DNA of 64,000 nucleotides. It comes from Stigmatella aurantiaca DW4/3-1. Lineage in GTDB: Bacteria; Myxococcota; Myxococcia; Myxococcales; Myxococcaceae. The notes beneath the pieces are model-generated. The model was not told where the DNA came from. It did not search any database and worked only from the letters and a program-made list of their open reading frames with translations. Both the position numbers and the translations under genes were made by a program. Shown piece by piece: positions 26,694-34,941 of this stretch. Position 1 is the first letter of the stretch, and the number at the start of each line of letters is the position of its first letter. The stretch spans positions 7,706,893-7,770,892 of the forward strand of contig NC_014623.1 in NCBI RefSeq assembly GCF_000165485.1. Direction: 5' to 3'.

Positions 26694-27557
26694 TTACTTC
26701 TGGGGCTGACCCATCGGCAGCGGGTAGCAGTCCGGGGGGCGCATGTTCGAGCTCAGGTCATTGGGAACCGGCTGTCCTGGCATCAGGCAGCCCGGGCCCG
26801 GATCCGGGCAGAAACCGCAGTCGTCGGTGCACGAGTAGCAGCTCTCGCCCCGCGCGCAGATGCCATCTCCGCAGACAGGGCACTCGCCACAGTCCTGCGA
26901 GCACGAGCCACAGCTCTCATTCCAGCTGCAGACGCCATCGCCGCAGACCGTCGGCCGCGGGCAGTTCACTGGCTGGTAAGCGCCGCCATTGCCCGAGTAC
27001 GCGTAGGTGTCCATCGTCCCATGGCCATCGACCATGCCGAAGAGGCCGCTGCCCGCCTGCGCCACCGCCAGGTAGAGGCCGGGCGGAACATAGAGCGCGT
27101 CATACCAACCAAACCCGTGCTTGTTGCAGGTGTGCTGGAAAGGAACCTGGGCGGGGAAGTTGCTCCGGACCCAGTTCACATCCCACTCCGAGAGCGTGGC
27201 GAGCTGCCACTGCTCACACTTGCCCAGGTACTGGCACACCGCCGAGTCCGGCCCGATGCGGATGATGACGAAGCCCGTGCCCACGCAGGAGATGCCCAAG
27301 CGGAAGCGCCCCGTGTCCGGCATATAGACGATGCGCGTGTCCGGGTTATGGCCGTGGTAGTCCGCCGAAAGGTACTGGGGCATGCCTGGCACCGTCGTTT
27401 CCGCCTGACAGGGCCCCGGATAATCCGTGCTGCTGGCGGCTTGCTCCGCCGTGGCGAGCGCCGATTCATCCACGGACGCCCCCTCTTCCACCACACCACA
27501 TCCCACGAGGGAGAAGACGGCCAGTGCAGCGGGAACAATGCCTTTCCAGGTTAACAT
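26694..27557 (-). CDS. Lipoprotein with two CGDGxC Cys-rich repeats
   Basis: 287-aa lipoprotein (lipobox FSLVGC). The central region (about residues 50-195) is a Trp/Tyr-rich domain of unknown type. The C-terminus has two tandem repeats with the spacing CGDGxC-x4-SC-xx-C-xxxCG-x-C (VCGDGVCSWNESCGSC and VCGDGICARGESCYSC), a motif found in many myxobacterial secreted proteins. Convergent with the preceding gene; the two stops are only 6 bp apart. Role in adhesion or calcium binding is possible but unsupported. Confidence 0.75.
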   Translation of the reverse strand: MLTWKGIVPAALAVFSLVGCGVVEEGASVDESALATAEQAASSTDYPGPCQAETTVPGMPQYLSADYHGHNPDTRIVYMPDTGRFRLGISCVGTGFVIIRIGPDSAVCQYLGKCEQWQLATLSEWDVNWVRSNFPAQVPFQHTCNKHGFGWYDALYVPPGLYLAVAQAGSGLFGMVDGHGTMDTYAYSGNGGAYQPVNCPRPTVCGDGVCSWNESCGSCSQDCGECPVCGDGICARGESCYSCTDDCGFCPDPGPGCLMPGQPVPNDLSSNMRPPDCYPLPMGQPQK

Positions 27558-27722
27558 CGCCTATCTCGCTTTCCGTTTTATGCAGACAATTCATGACCGT
27601 GATACGCGAAAATTACAGCGATGTCAACAAGGAGCGTGGATCTGTCCGAGGCCGCCCGCGGGATGGACGCTCTTCGCGGAGCTGGGCTGAAGTGAGCGGG
27701 GTTCCCCTCTCGGAGGATGGTC

Positions 27723-28019
27723 ATGCGCACGCTGCAAGCCTCGTCGTTCGCCGTGTTTGCCCTCGTCGCCGCCGCGGTCGTCGCCGTTTCCGCCCAAGCC
27801 CCCCGTCAAGCGCCCGCCCAGGAGGAAGCCGTCTCCCCGCGGGACATCACGGCCTGTGGCACGGCCCTCCAGTCCTCGGCCACGGACGTCTCGTCGGCTT
27901 CGGCGAGCATGCCCCGAGGCCCGTGGGGCTCGTGCCGCGGGGACTGCTCGCCGTGTTTGGGCCCCGCAGATTGTGAGCACGCAGGGGGTGGCTGGATTTG
28001 CGACCCCGAATGCATGTGA
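27723..28019 (+). CDS. Small secreted Cys-rich protein
   Basis: 98-aa protein. ATG 27723 stands six bases after GGAGG. A signal peptide covers residues 1-25 (FALVAAAVVAVSAQA). The mature protein is Ser/Ala-rich and then has six cysteines in the last 30 residues (SCRGDCSPCLGPADC, WICDPEC). No family recognised. It is 101 bp upstream of the WGR/LRR gene of the STM4011-4015-type cluster, with a putative promoter between, so any functional link is only positional. Confidence 0.6.
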   Translation: MRTLQASSFAVFALVAAAVVAVSAQAPRQAPAQEEAVSPRDITACGTALQSSATDVSSASASMPRGPWGSCRGDCSPCLGPADCEHAGGGWICDPECM

Positions 28020-28044
28020 GCCGTCCTGACGGCCTGGGCCAGGC

Positions 28045-28073
28045 TTGAGCTTGCGCGGGGGCTTCTCTAGCGT
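28045..28073 (+). promoter_or_regulatory. Putative promoter for the STM4015-like gene
   Basis: TTGAGC (28045-28050) and TAGCGT (28068-28073) with a 17-bp spacer, 47 bp before the ATG at 28121. A CTAGCGT box also occurs just upstream of the SAH riboswitch and of the YihY gene. Confidence 0.45.
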
Positions 28074-28120
28074 CCGGCGCGAAACGCGCCTCCCTGGCGC
28101 CAACGGACCAAGGACGGCCC

Positions 28121-29473
28121 ATGCCGCGGTACGAGTTCAAGGAAGGCAGCTCCAGCAAGTTCTGGGAGATCACCCTCTCCGGCAAGAGCTTCACCACCCG
28201 CTGGGGCCGCATTGGTACCGAGGGGCAGGAGAAGACGCAGAGCTTCTCCTCTCCCGCGGAGGCGAAGAAGGAGTACGACAAGCTCGTCCGCGAGAAAGAG
28301 AAGAAGGGCTACGAGCTCGCGGGCGAGGGCGGTGGGGAGGACGGGGACGGTGAGGGCCCCGAGCCGGCCTCCAACCCGGAGCTGGAAGCCGCCATCCTCA
28401 AGGACCCGGACAACGTGGACGCCTACCTCGTCTACAGCGACTGGCTGCAACACCAAGGCGACCCGCGCGGCGAGCTCATCGCCCTGCATCACGCGGTGTC
28501 GCAGGCGAGCGGCCCGGAGGCCAGCGCCCTCAAGCGCAAGGCCACCGCGCACATCAAGAAGCACCAGGCCCTGCTGCTCGGAGAGCTGGCGGAGGCAGTG
28601 GAGGAAGAGGAACTCACGGTGGAGTGGTTCCTGGGCTTCATCCGCTCGGCGCGGGTGGCCCGGAAGGACTACGACTCCACCCGGGACGTGGGAGAAACGG
28701 CCCGAATGTTGCTCGCCCACCCGTCGGCACGGTTCATCCGCGGACTCACGATCGGCATCGCGGACTTCGATGGAGAGAACACCTACGACGACGTCATCGA
28801 GCAGCTCACCGAGGCGGGGGGCTCGAAGACGATTCAGGATCTGTTCATCGGCGACTTCCAGTACCCGGACGAGATGGAGATCTCCTGGTCCCACCTGAAC
28901 GACGTGTCGCCCCTGCTCAAGGTGCTGCCCGCGCTGCGCACGCTGCGGCTGCGGGGCGCCTCGCTGGAGCTGGGGGACATCCACCTGCCGGAGCTGCGTG
29001 AGTTCACCGTGGAGACGGGGGGCCTGCCCCTGTCCGCGGTGAAGTCCATCGTCACGGCGAAGTGGCCGAAGCTGGAGCGGCTGGAGATCTGGTTCGGCAG
29101 CGAGAACTATGGCGCGGAGGGCGGCGTGAAGGACATCCAGCCCCTGCTCGACGGCAAGGGCCTGCCGAACCTGAAGCGGCTGGGCCTGCGCAACTCGGAG
29201 TTCACGGACGAGCTCTGCCAGAAGCTCCCCACCGCGAAGGTGCTCCCACAGCTGGAGGTGCTGGACCTGTCCATGGGCACGCTGTCGGACGAGGGGGCAA
29301 GCCTCCTGGCCGAGCACGCGGCGGCCTTCGCCCACCTCCAGCAACTGGACCTCACGGAGAACACCCTCACCCAGGCGGGGCAGAAGCAGGTGGCGAAGCT
29401 GGGAGCCTTCGTGAGGGCGGGCAACCAGCGCGAGTACGAAGAGGACTACCGCTATGCGGCGGTAGGCGAGTAG
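28121..29473 (+). CDS. STM4015-type protein: WGR domain plus leucine-rich repeats
   Basis: 450-aa cytosolic protein. Residues about 8-65 form a WGR domain (FWEITLSGKSFTTRWGRIGT). Residues about 88-125 match the myxobacterial TIGR02996 segment (DNVDAYLVYSDWLQHQGDPR). From about residue 250 onward there are degenerate leucine-rich repeats (LPALRTLRLRGASLELGDI, LPQLEVLDLSMGTLSDEG). LRR proteins named STM4015 family accompany the STM4011-4014 genes in other bacteria. WGR domains bind nucleic acid or partners in PARPs; here it may recruit a substrate. Seven bp before the ATP-grasp gene, so cotranscribed. Confidence 0.82.
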   Translation: MPRYEFKEGSSSKFWEITLSGKSFTTRWGRIGTEGQEKTQSFSSPAEAKKEYDKLVREKEKKGYELAGEGGGEDGDGEGPEPASNPELEAAILKDPDNVDAYLVYSDWLQHQGDPRGELIALHHAVSQASGPEASALKRKATAHIKKHQALLLGELAEAVEEEELTVEWFLGFIRSARVARKDYDSTRDVGETARMLLAHPSARFIRGLTIGIADFDGENTYDDVIEQLTEAGGSKTIQDLFIGDFQYPDEMEISWSHLNDVSPLLKVLPALRTLRLRGASLELGDIHLPELREFTVETGGLPLSAVKSIVTAKWPKLERLEIWFGSENYGAEGGVKDIQPLLDGKGLPNLKRLGLRNSEFTDELCQKLPTAKVLPQLEVLDLSMGTLSDEGASLLAEHAAAFAHLQQLDLTENTLTQAGQKQVAKLGAFVRAGNQREYEEDYRYAAVGE

Positions 29474-29479
29474 CCCCCC

Positions 29480-30613
29480 ATGGCGGCGGCCCCTCCGTTC
29501 ATCCTTATTGGCAACGCGGAGAACCGGCGCGTCACCCTCTTCCAGGAAGCGTTGGCGCGCCAGGGACTGCCTCCGGCGCACGTGGTGCCCTGGGGGGAGC
29601 TTCTCTCCCAGGGGGAGCGGCTCGCGGACCTGCCAGACACGGAGGCGCTGGTCCGCATCGACTCGGCGGGTGAGAACTGGGAGGTGGAGAAGGCGCTGCT
29701 GAAGCGGGGGTACCCGGACGCCCTGGAGCAGGGCTGCTCCGTCCTGACGCCCGAAGCGGTGGAGCGGCTGCCCCTGGACCATGGGCGCATCCTCTGCCCC
29801 CGGCAGCACCACCTGGGCTTCCTCCGGGTGCTGTCTCAGCTGGAGGCCATCTTCGCGGAGCACCGGCGGTGGCACGTGCTCCAGCCCCCCGCGGCCATCG
29901 CGGACCTCTTCGACAAGCGCATCACCTCACGCCGCTACGCGGCGCTGGGCGTGCCGGTCCCCGAGCCGCTGGAGAACATCACGGACGTGGAGTCCCTGCG
30001 TGCCCGGATGCGCGAAGCGGACTGCCGGGAGGTGTTCGTGAAGGTGTCGTGTGGCTCGTCCGCCTCGTGCCTGGCCATCTTCCGGCGGGGGCGCTCCTCG
30101 GAGTCGCTGGTCACCACCATCGAGCAGGCGGAGACGGGCTGGTACAACTCACTGAAGGTGCGCCGCATCGAAGAGCCCCGGCGGGTGGACGAGGTGCTGA
30201 CGTTCCTGCTGCGCGAGGGCTCCCAGGTCGAGCGCTCGATTCCCAAGGCGCGGCTGGGCGGCGACTTCTTCGACTGCCGGGTGCTGATGGTGCGCGGCGA
30301 ACCGGCCTTCACGGTGGTGCGCCAGAGCCAGCGCCCCATCACCAACCTCCACCTGGGCGGCTGGCGCGGCGACCTGGCGGACTTCCACGCGGTGGTGCCC
30401 CCCAACGAGCTGGCGGATGCGATGGAGAGCTGCCGCACCGTGGCCCGCGCGCACGCGTGCCTGCACGTGGGCATCGACCTGATGTACGAGGAGCACTTCA
30501 CCGGCCACCGCGTGCTGGAGGCCAACGCCTTCGGAGACCTGCTCCCCAACCTGTGGCGAGAGGGGCTCACCGTGTACGAGTGGGAGATCCGCGAGGCCCT
30601 GCGAGCCCCCTGA
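29480..30613 (+). CDS. STM4014-type ATP-grasp protein
   Basis: 377-aa protein with an ATP-grasp-like layout: an N-terminal domain (FILIGNAENRRVTLFQEAL), an ATP-binding half with FDKRITSRRYAALGVPVPEP and EVFVKVSCGSSASC, and a C-terminal metal-binding half with HVGIDLMYEEHFTGHRVLEAN. In ATP-grasp enzymes the equivalent Asp/Glu/Asn residues hold Mg-ATP for carboxylate-amine or similar ligation. The family is uncharacterised. It ends 10 bp before the convergent end of the STM4011-like gene. Confidence 0.85.
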   Translation: MAAAPPFILIGNAENRRVTLFQEALARQGLPPAHVVPWGELLSQGERLADLPDTEALVRIDSAGENWEVEKALLKRGYPDALEQGCSVLTPEAVERLPLDHGRILCPRQHHLGFLRVLSQLEAIFAEHRRWHVLQPPAAIADLFDKRITSRRYAALGVPVPEPLENITDVESLRARMREADCREVFVKVSCGSSASCLAIFRRGRSSESLVTTIEQAETGWYNSLKVRRIEEPRRVDEVLTFLLREGSQVERSIPKARLGGDFFDCRVLMVRGEPAFTVVRQSQRPITNLHLGGWRGDLADFHAVVPPNELADAMESCRTVARAHACLHVGIDLMYEEHFTGHRVLEANAFGDLLPNLWREGLTVYEWEIREALRAP

Positions 30614-30623
30614 CCGGGAGCCA

Positions 30624-31502
30624 TCAGGGTGCCGCGGGGGGCCTCCCCAGCGGCAGGGTGGGAACGCGCTCCAGGATGCCGGAGCCGAAGACGCGGTCCA
30701 GCTCCAGGTACTCCAGGTGCACGTAACCGATGTGGCACCCACAGGTCTGCTTCGAGCAGGGCCGGGGCTTCAGCGCCGCATCGAAGTCTGGGGCATAGAT
30801 GTTGCCGATGGGCTCCGGGATGAAGTGGCAGCGGCGCGCCGTGCCTTCACCGTCCACGGAGATGACGGACTCCCCTCCCCTGCACGCCCGGCCCAGGCTG
30901 GGGTGACGCGTGTTGTTCACCGGAAAGAGGGGATCCACCTGGGTGAATCGCGCCACGTCCTCGGGCGTGTACGGGGCCTCCTTTCCGTCCTTCACGGCGT
31001 TGATCCAGAGGTACGTGTCCGCGGGCAGCTCGCCGCGCAGGGCCTCGGCCTCCGCGGCGAAGCGCCGGAAGCCCACCATGCCCGCGCTGTAACGCACGCC
31101 GAGCGCGGACAGCTTTTCGCACTGGGCGACGAAGCGGCGGCGCTTCACCCACTCGGGGTGGTACGTGGCCCAGATGCCCAGCTTCTCCGGGCGGCAGCGC
31201 GGCACCCAGTCCAGCTTGCAGGAGAGGTTCGTCTGCACCGCCACGCGCTCCACGTGGGGCAGGTGCGTCAACCGGGCGAGCGCCTCCTGGTACCAGGGCC
31301 AGATGAGGGCCTCGCCCCAGGGGGTGAAGAACACGGCCAGCGTGTCCTGGGTGCGAGACTCCGCCCAGGCGAGGAACCGCTCCAGGTCCGCCCGGTCCTT
31401 CGCGAGCTCCTCCTCGGTATGCTTCCACTTGCCAAAGGGACAGTACTCGCACCCGTAGTTGCAGCTGGAGAGCGGGCCCCGGTAGAGCACGGTGAGCTTC
31501 AT
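30624..31502 (-). CDS. STM4011-type radical SAM protein
   Basis: 292-aa radical SAM enzyme. The 4Fe-4S cluster motif is CNYGCEYC close to the N-terminus (residues 14-21). Extra cysteines in the C-terminal third (GRACRGGESVISVDGEG, CHFIPEPIGNIY, CSKQTCGC) resemble a SPASM/twitch-like auxiliary cluster. ATG 31502 overlaps the stop of the HemN-like gene (ATGA). The frame extends to 31934, but that part is shadow. The reaction is unknown; SPASM-type enzymes often modify peptides, which makes a peptide substrate plausible. Confidence 0.88.
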   Translation of the reverse strand: MKLTVLYRGPLSSCNYGCEYCPFGKWKHTEEELAKDRADLERFLAWAESRTQDTLAVFFTPWGEALIWPWYQEALARLTHLPHVERVAVQTNLSCKLDWVPRCRPEKLGIWATYHPEWVKRRRFVAQCEKLSALGVRYSAGMVGFRRFAAEAEALRGELPADTYLWINAVKDGKEAPYTPEDVARFTQVDPLFPVNNTRHPSLGRACRGGESVISVDGEGTARRCHFIPEPIGNIYAPDFDAALKPRPCSKQTCGCHIGYVHLEYLELDRVFGSGILERVPTLPLGRPPAAP

Positions 31503-32815
31503 CGCCAGGAGTACTCCTGCATCTTCTCGCGAACCTGCCCGGAGTGGAGCCAGGGGCCAATCAGATCCGAGCGCTCCACGCCCGCCGGTGTGAGCAAAAC
31601 CCTGCGGTCCTCCCGCCTGGCCAGCCCGTGCGCCGCCAGCTCCGCCAGCTCCGGGAAGTCCTCCCAGGCACCGGAGTGGAAGCGCTCGCGGTAGGCCTCC
31701 AGCTCCACGCCGTCCGCCAGCAACGACAGGAGCATGTACCGCCTCCGCCGCTCGTCGAGGTCCAACTGGAAGCCGTAGCCCACCTGGCCGAAGGAGGCCT
31801 CGGTCCGCTCGCTGTACGCGGCGATGATGGAGCGCACCTCGCGAGAGCCCACCGCGTACTCGGAGGAATAGTGCACGCCGCCCGTATACGAGCGCGCCCC
31901 GCACCCAAGCCCCACCATGCCGTCCTCCTGGCAACGGTACACGGGGCCATCGCTGCTGGGGGCATGGCGGGCACGGAACATGCGCATGGAGACCTGGGTG
32001 TAGCCCTGCGACAGGAGAAAGTCGCGCCCAGTCCGGTAGAGCGACAGGCGCAGGTCATCCCAGGCCCGGCCCTTCTTGCCCAGGAAGGTGAGCGGCCGGA
32101 CATAGAGGGGATAGAGGTAGATCTCCTCGGGCGAGTAGCGCAAGGCGGCGCGCAGCGAGAAGAGCCAGCTCTCCACCGTCTGCCCCTCCATGCCATAGAT
32201 GAGATCGATGTTGAGCGTGGGGAAGTCGAGGGTCCGAATGCGCTCCAGCGCCTCCTCCACCTGCGCGGTCTTCTGGGGCCGCTTCACCGCGGCCACCTCC
32301 GCCTCGATAAAGCTCTGCACGCCGATGCTCACCCGGTCCGTGCCGCGTGAGCGCAGCGCCTGGAGCTTCTCCAGACTGGCCGTCTCCGGCGACACCTCCA
32401 CGGAGACGGGGATGTTCCGCAGGTCCGCGCCCATGACCCCTTCGGCCAGATCAAACACGGTGTGCAGCCCGGCCACGTCCAGCAACGTGGGCGTCCCGCC
32501 CCCCAGGGCGGCGCGGGCGAAGGTGGCGGGCCCGATCGCCTCCTTCACCCGGCGCGTCTCGCGGCCCAGGGCGGCGAGGTACCCCTCGACGACGTCCTGC
32601 CTGGGGCCGGCGGCGGTGAAGAGATTGCAGAAGCCGCAGCGCATCTCGCAGAAGGGCACATGGAGGTAGAGGAACAGCGCGTCACGCCGCTCCTCGGCCC
32701 AGACGGCCTCCAGCGGAAGCCCGGGCGTGAAGGGCCGGTAGGCCGTCTTGTGCGGATAGCCATAGAGGTACGCCACATAAGGCGTCTCCTCCAGCATCTG
32801 CTCCAGGCGCGTCAT
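31499..32815 (-). CDS. STM4012-type radical SAM protein (HemN-like)
   Basis: 438-aa protein with HemN/HemW-like architecture. The 4Fe-4S motif sits in HVPFCEMRCGFCNLF, followed by ALGGGTPTLLD, VSIGVQSF and DLIYGMEGQT as in coproporphyrinogen III oxidase-like enzymes. The C-terminal HemN domain is present but divergent. It is probably not a haem enzyme, because the gene lies in the STM4011-4015-type cluster. ATG 32815 overlaps the sulfatase-like stop (ATGA). Confidence 0.88.
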   Translation of the reverse strand: MTRLEQMLEETPYVAYLYGYPHKTAYRPFTPGLPLEAVWAEERRDALFLYLHVPFCEMRCGFCNLFTAAGPRQDVVEGYLAALGRETRRVKEAIGPATFARAALGGGTPTLLDVAGLHTVFDLAEGVMGADLRNIPVSVEVSPETASLEKLQALRSRGTDRVSIGVQSFIEAEVAAVKRPQKTAQVEEALERIRTLDFPTLNIDLIYGMEGQTVESWLFSLRAALRYSPEEIYLYPLYVRPLTFLGKKGRAWDDLRLSLYRTGRDFLLSQGYTQVSMRMFRARHAPSSDGPVYRCQEDGMVGLGCGARSYTGGVHYSSEYAVGSREVRSIIAAYSERTEASFGQVGYGFQLDLDERRRRYMLLSLLADGVELEAYRERFHSGAWEDFPELAELAAHGLARREDRRVLLTPAGVERSDLIGPWLHSGQVREKMQEYSWR

Positions 32816-33615
32816 GGGGCGGCCTCCCAAGGCAACAGAAACTCAGCGTAGGGCACCGTCCACACGGCGGGATGGCCCAGACGGTGGCCGGTATAGCCTT
32901 CCTCGCCGTAGGCCGTGCCATGGTCCGAGCAGACGATGCAGAAGGAAGGGCCCCGGCGCCGCAAGGCGGCAAAGAGGGGCGGGAGCTGGGTGTCCACGTA
33001 CTCCAGCGCCGCGGCATGCGAGGCCCGCGAGTCCTGCGTGGCTCCGGAAAGATAGTGGCGGTTGGGCTGGTGCAGCGCCGACACATTGAGAAAGAGGAAG
33101 ACGCGCTGCTCGCGGGGCAGCGCCTCCAGGCGGCGCACGGCAAGCGCCACCTGATGCTCGGTGGAGCGCGGCTCGCGCACGCCCAGTTCGGGGCCCCAGT
33201 GGCTCTCCGCGAAGAGACCTGGGAGCACACGGCCCAGCGGGGTGAGCTTGTTGAAGAACCCGACGCCGCCGATACAGAGCGTGTGGTAGCCCCGAGCGGC
33301 CAAGCCGGTGACGAGGTCCGGCGCCTCGAAGAGGCACGTCTCCGGGGTCGTCGTCTCACTGCCCTCGAAACGCATGGCGAACAACCGGGGATGGAGGCCG
33401 GGGGTGGCGGGCGTGGGGAGAAAACCCGCGAAGAACGCCTGGTGCGCGGCGTAGGTGAAGCTGGCGGGCGAGTGGCGCCGTTCCCATTGGCCTCCGGGAA
33501 TCAGCGCGGAGAGCACGGGGGTCCTCCCCTTCCCGGCCAGTTCCTGGGCCACGTCGTAGCGAAGCGTGTCCAGGGTGATGAAGAGCAGGTCGTGCGAGCC
33601 GACCACGGTGTTCAT
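32812..33615 (-). CDS. STM4013-type sulfatase-like hydrolase
   Basis: 267-aa protein of the alkaline phosphatase/sulfatase superfamily. The N-terminal metal Asp is in DLLFITLDTLRYDVA and the C-terminal metal pair in CSDHGTAYGEEGY. The classical formylglycine motif CxPxR is missing; the equivalent place reads HSPASFTYAAH, so if it is a hydrolase it is more like a phosphatase with a Ser/Thr nucleophile. ATG 33615 overlaps the HAD stop (ATGA); ATG 33621 is the alternative. Confidence 0.82.
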   Translation of the reverse strand: MNTVVGSHDLLFITLDTLRYDVAQELAGKGRTPVLSALIPGGQWERRHSPASFTYAAHQAFFAGFLPTPATPGLHPRLFAMRFEGSETTTPETCLFEAPDLVTGLAARGYHTLCIGGVGFFNKLTPLGRVLPGLFAESHWGPELGVREPRSTEHQVALAVRRLEALPREQRVFLFLNVSALHQPNRHYLSGATQDSRASHAAALEYVDTQLPPLFAALRRRGPSFCIVCSDHGTAYGEEGYTGHRLGHPAVWTVPYAEFLLPWEAAP

Positions 33616-34295
33616 GTCCATCGGGCAATCACCCCAGCAATGTCCTGGACACGGGTGGTGATGCGCTCCACGGTGAACGTGGGAGGCGGCAGTTCGCGCG
33701 GCCACCCGCGCCCGTGAGAGACCCAGCAGGTCGCCAACCCCAGGCGGGCAGCCCCCACGATGTCCCGTTCGGGGTCATCTCCCACATGGAGCACCTCCCC
33801 AGGAGAACGGTCCACGCGGGCGAGCGCTGCCTGAAAGATGCGCGGGTCTGGCTTCTCCGCCCCCACCTCGCCCGAGAGGAAAACGTCCGGCAACAGCGCC
33901 GTGAGCCGGGCTTGGGCCAGCTTGGTGCGCTGCACCCGGCCGGACCCGTTCGAGACCACCGCCACGGGCTGCCGTGCCGTGAGCGAGCCCATCCACTCGC
34001 ACACCCCCTCATCGGACCCCACCAGGCGGGGCAGCCGGGAGGACATGTCCTCCCAGAGCGCCTCGGGCGTCAGGCCCAGCCCCGGAAAGGCGGCTGTCAC
34101 CTGGCGGCAGAAAGAGGCGCGGTCCGCGGCGCCGCGCCGGTCCCAGGCATGAATCCCGGCCAGCGTCTCGGCCCTGTGCCGCGGGGGAAACGCGGCCGGG
34201 TGCCGCTCGATGAGGCCCTCCACATAACGGGCGAAGGCGCCTGCACGGTCGATCAGCGTGTCATCCAGGTCGAAGAAGACGGCCCGGGGCCGCAT
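33612..34295 (-). CDS. HAD-family phosphatase
   Basis: 227-aa haloacid dehalogenase-like hydrolase. Motif I is FFDLDDTLIDRAGAF, motif II VVSNGSGRVQ, motif III a Lys in GEVGAEKPDP, and motif IV HVGDDPERDIVGA; all catalytic residues are present. It opens the four-gene minus-strand run HAD-STM4013-STM4012-STM4011, each gene overlapping the next by 4 bp. It probably removes a phosphate from an intermediate or inhibitor of the pathway; substrate unknown. Confidence 0.88.
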   Translation of the reverse strand: MRPRAVFFDLDDTLIDRAGAFARYVEGLIERHPAAFPPRHRAETLAGIHAWDRRGAADRASFCRQVTAAFPGLGLTPEALWEDMSSRLPRLVGSDEGVCEWMGSLTARQPVAVVSNGSGRVQRTKLAQARLTALLPDVFLSGEVGAEKPDPRIFQAALARVDRSPGEVLHVGDDPERDIVGAARLGLATCWVSHGRGWPRELPPPTFTVERITTRVQDIAGVIARWT

Positions 34296-34350
34296 CCGGG
34301 CTCCTCCCGAGGGAGGACAGGATATGCCGCCGGCCCCGGGGGGGCCAAGC

Positions 34351-34644
34351 TCAGCCCTGAGCGTCCTTCTCAGGCTCGCGGCAGGTCAGCTCCTGCTCGC
34401 CGGAGTCCTTCTCCGCCTTCACCGAAGCCTGCGGATCGGAAGAATGAACGCAGGACCCGCAGGTCGCCGCGTCCCACTGCCCACACCGGATGACCTTCAT
34501 GGTGCCAGGCCGCGCACAGACGATGTCACACGGAGTGTAGCAGTCACACACTTGGTCACAGTCGAGGGGAAGGGCCGAGGCGGGGGTAGGAAGGCACACC
34601 AGGACGGCGACGGCGGCGAAGAGGGGCTTCAGCAACTTGAGCAT
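34351..34644 (-). CDS. Small secreted Cys-rich protein upstream of the HAD gene
   Basis: 97-aa protein. ATG 34644 follows GGAGATGCC; the longer frame to 34749 is rejected. The signal peptide is MLKLLKPLFAAVAVLVCLPT, ending near PASA. The mature protein begins with dense cysteines (LDCDQVCDCYTPCDIVC), has further Cys in CGQWDAATCGSC and ends in a charged tail. No family recognised. It is 55 bp upstream of the HAD gene on the same strand and may be the first gene of that operon, though a short CTCCC/GGGAG hairpin lies between. Confidence 0.6.
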   Translation of the reverse strand: MLKLLKPLFAAVAVLVCLPTPASALPLDCDQVCDCYTPCDIVCARPGTMKVIRCGQWDAATCGSCVHSSDPQASVKAEKDSGEQELTCREPEKDAQG

Positions 34645-34941
34645 GGCATCTCCAGGGGGACAGGGAAACGCCAGAACACTATCAGTTTCTGAGTATCCAG
34701 CTCCACCACCCAGAAGGGATTCCTTCTCGAATGGCAGACGCCGTGGCACCTATCAGCAAGCAGATGGCGTCTCCCAGGCACAGCCAACGCTTCACGTCTG
34801 GTGAGGCGCATGAGAAAAGCCTTTCTCGCAGGCGTCAGCGCGTCCACGCCGCGGGGTGAGCCAAGGGCTTCCGTGCGTCGATGGATGCGTTTCCCCAGGC
34901 GCCTTCAATCAAGACGTGCTCCACGAGAAAGATAGGCAATC
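34645..34941. other. Intergenic region before the S1 protease pair
   Basis: 297 bases with no convincing gene. The sequence is somewhat less GC-rich than its surroundings. It should carry promoters for the small Cys-rich gene (minus) and the protease gene (plus), but no clear hexamers were identified. Confidence 0.45.

Noticed and set aside
31499..32815. Haem biosynthesis gene hemN
   Set aside because: Only the general fold and cluster motif agree; overlap with STM4011- and STM4013-type genes places it in the unknown pathway.
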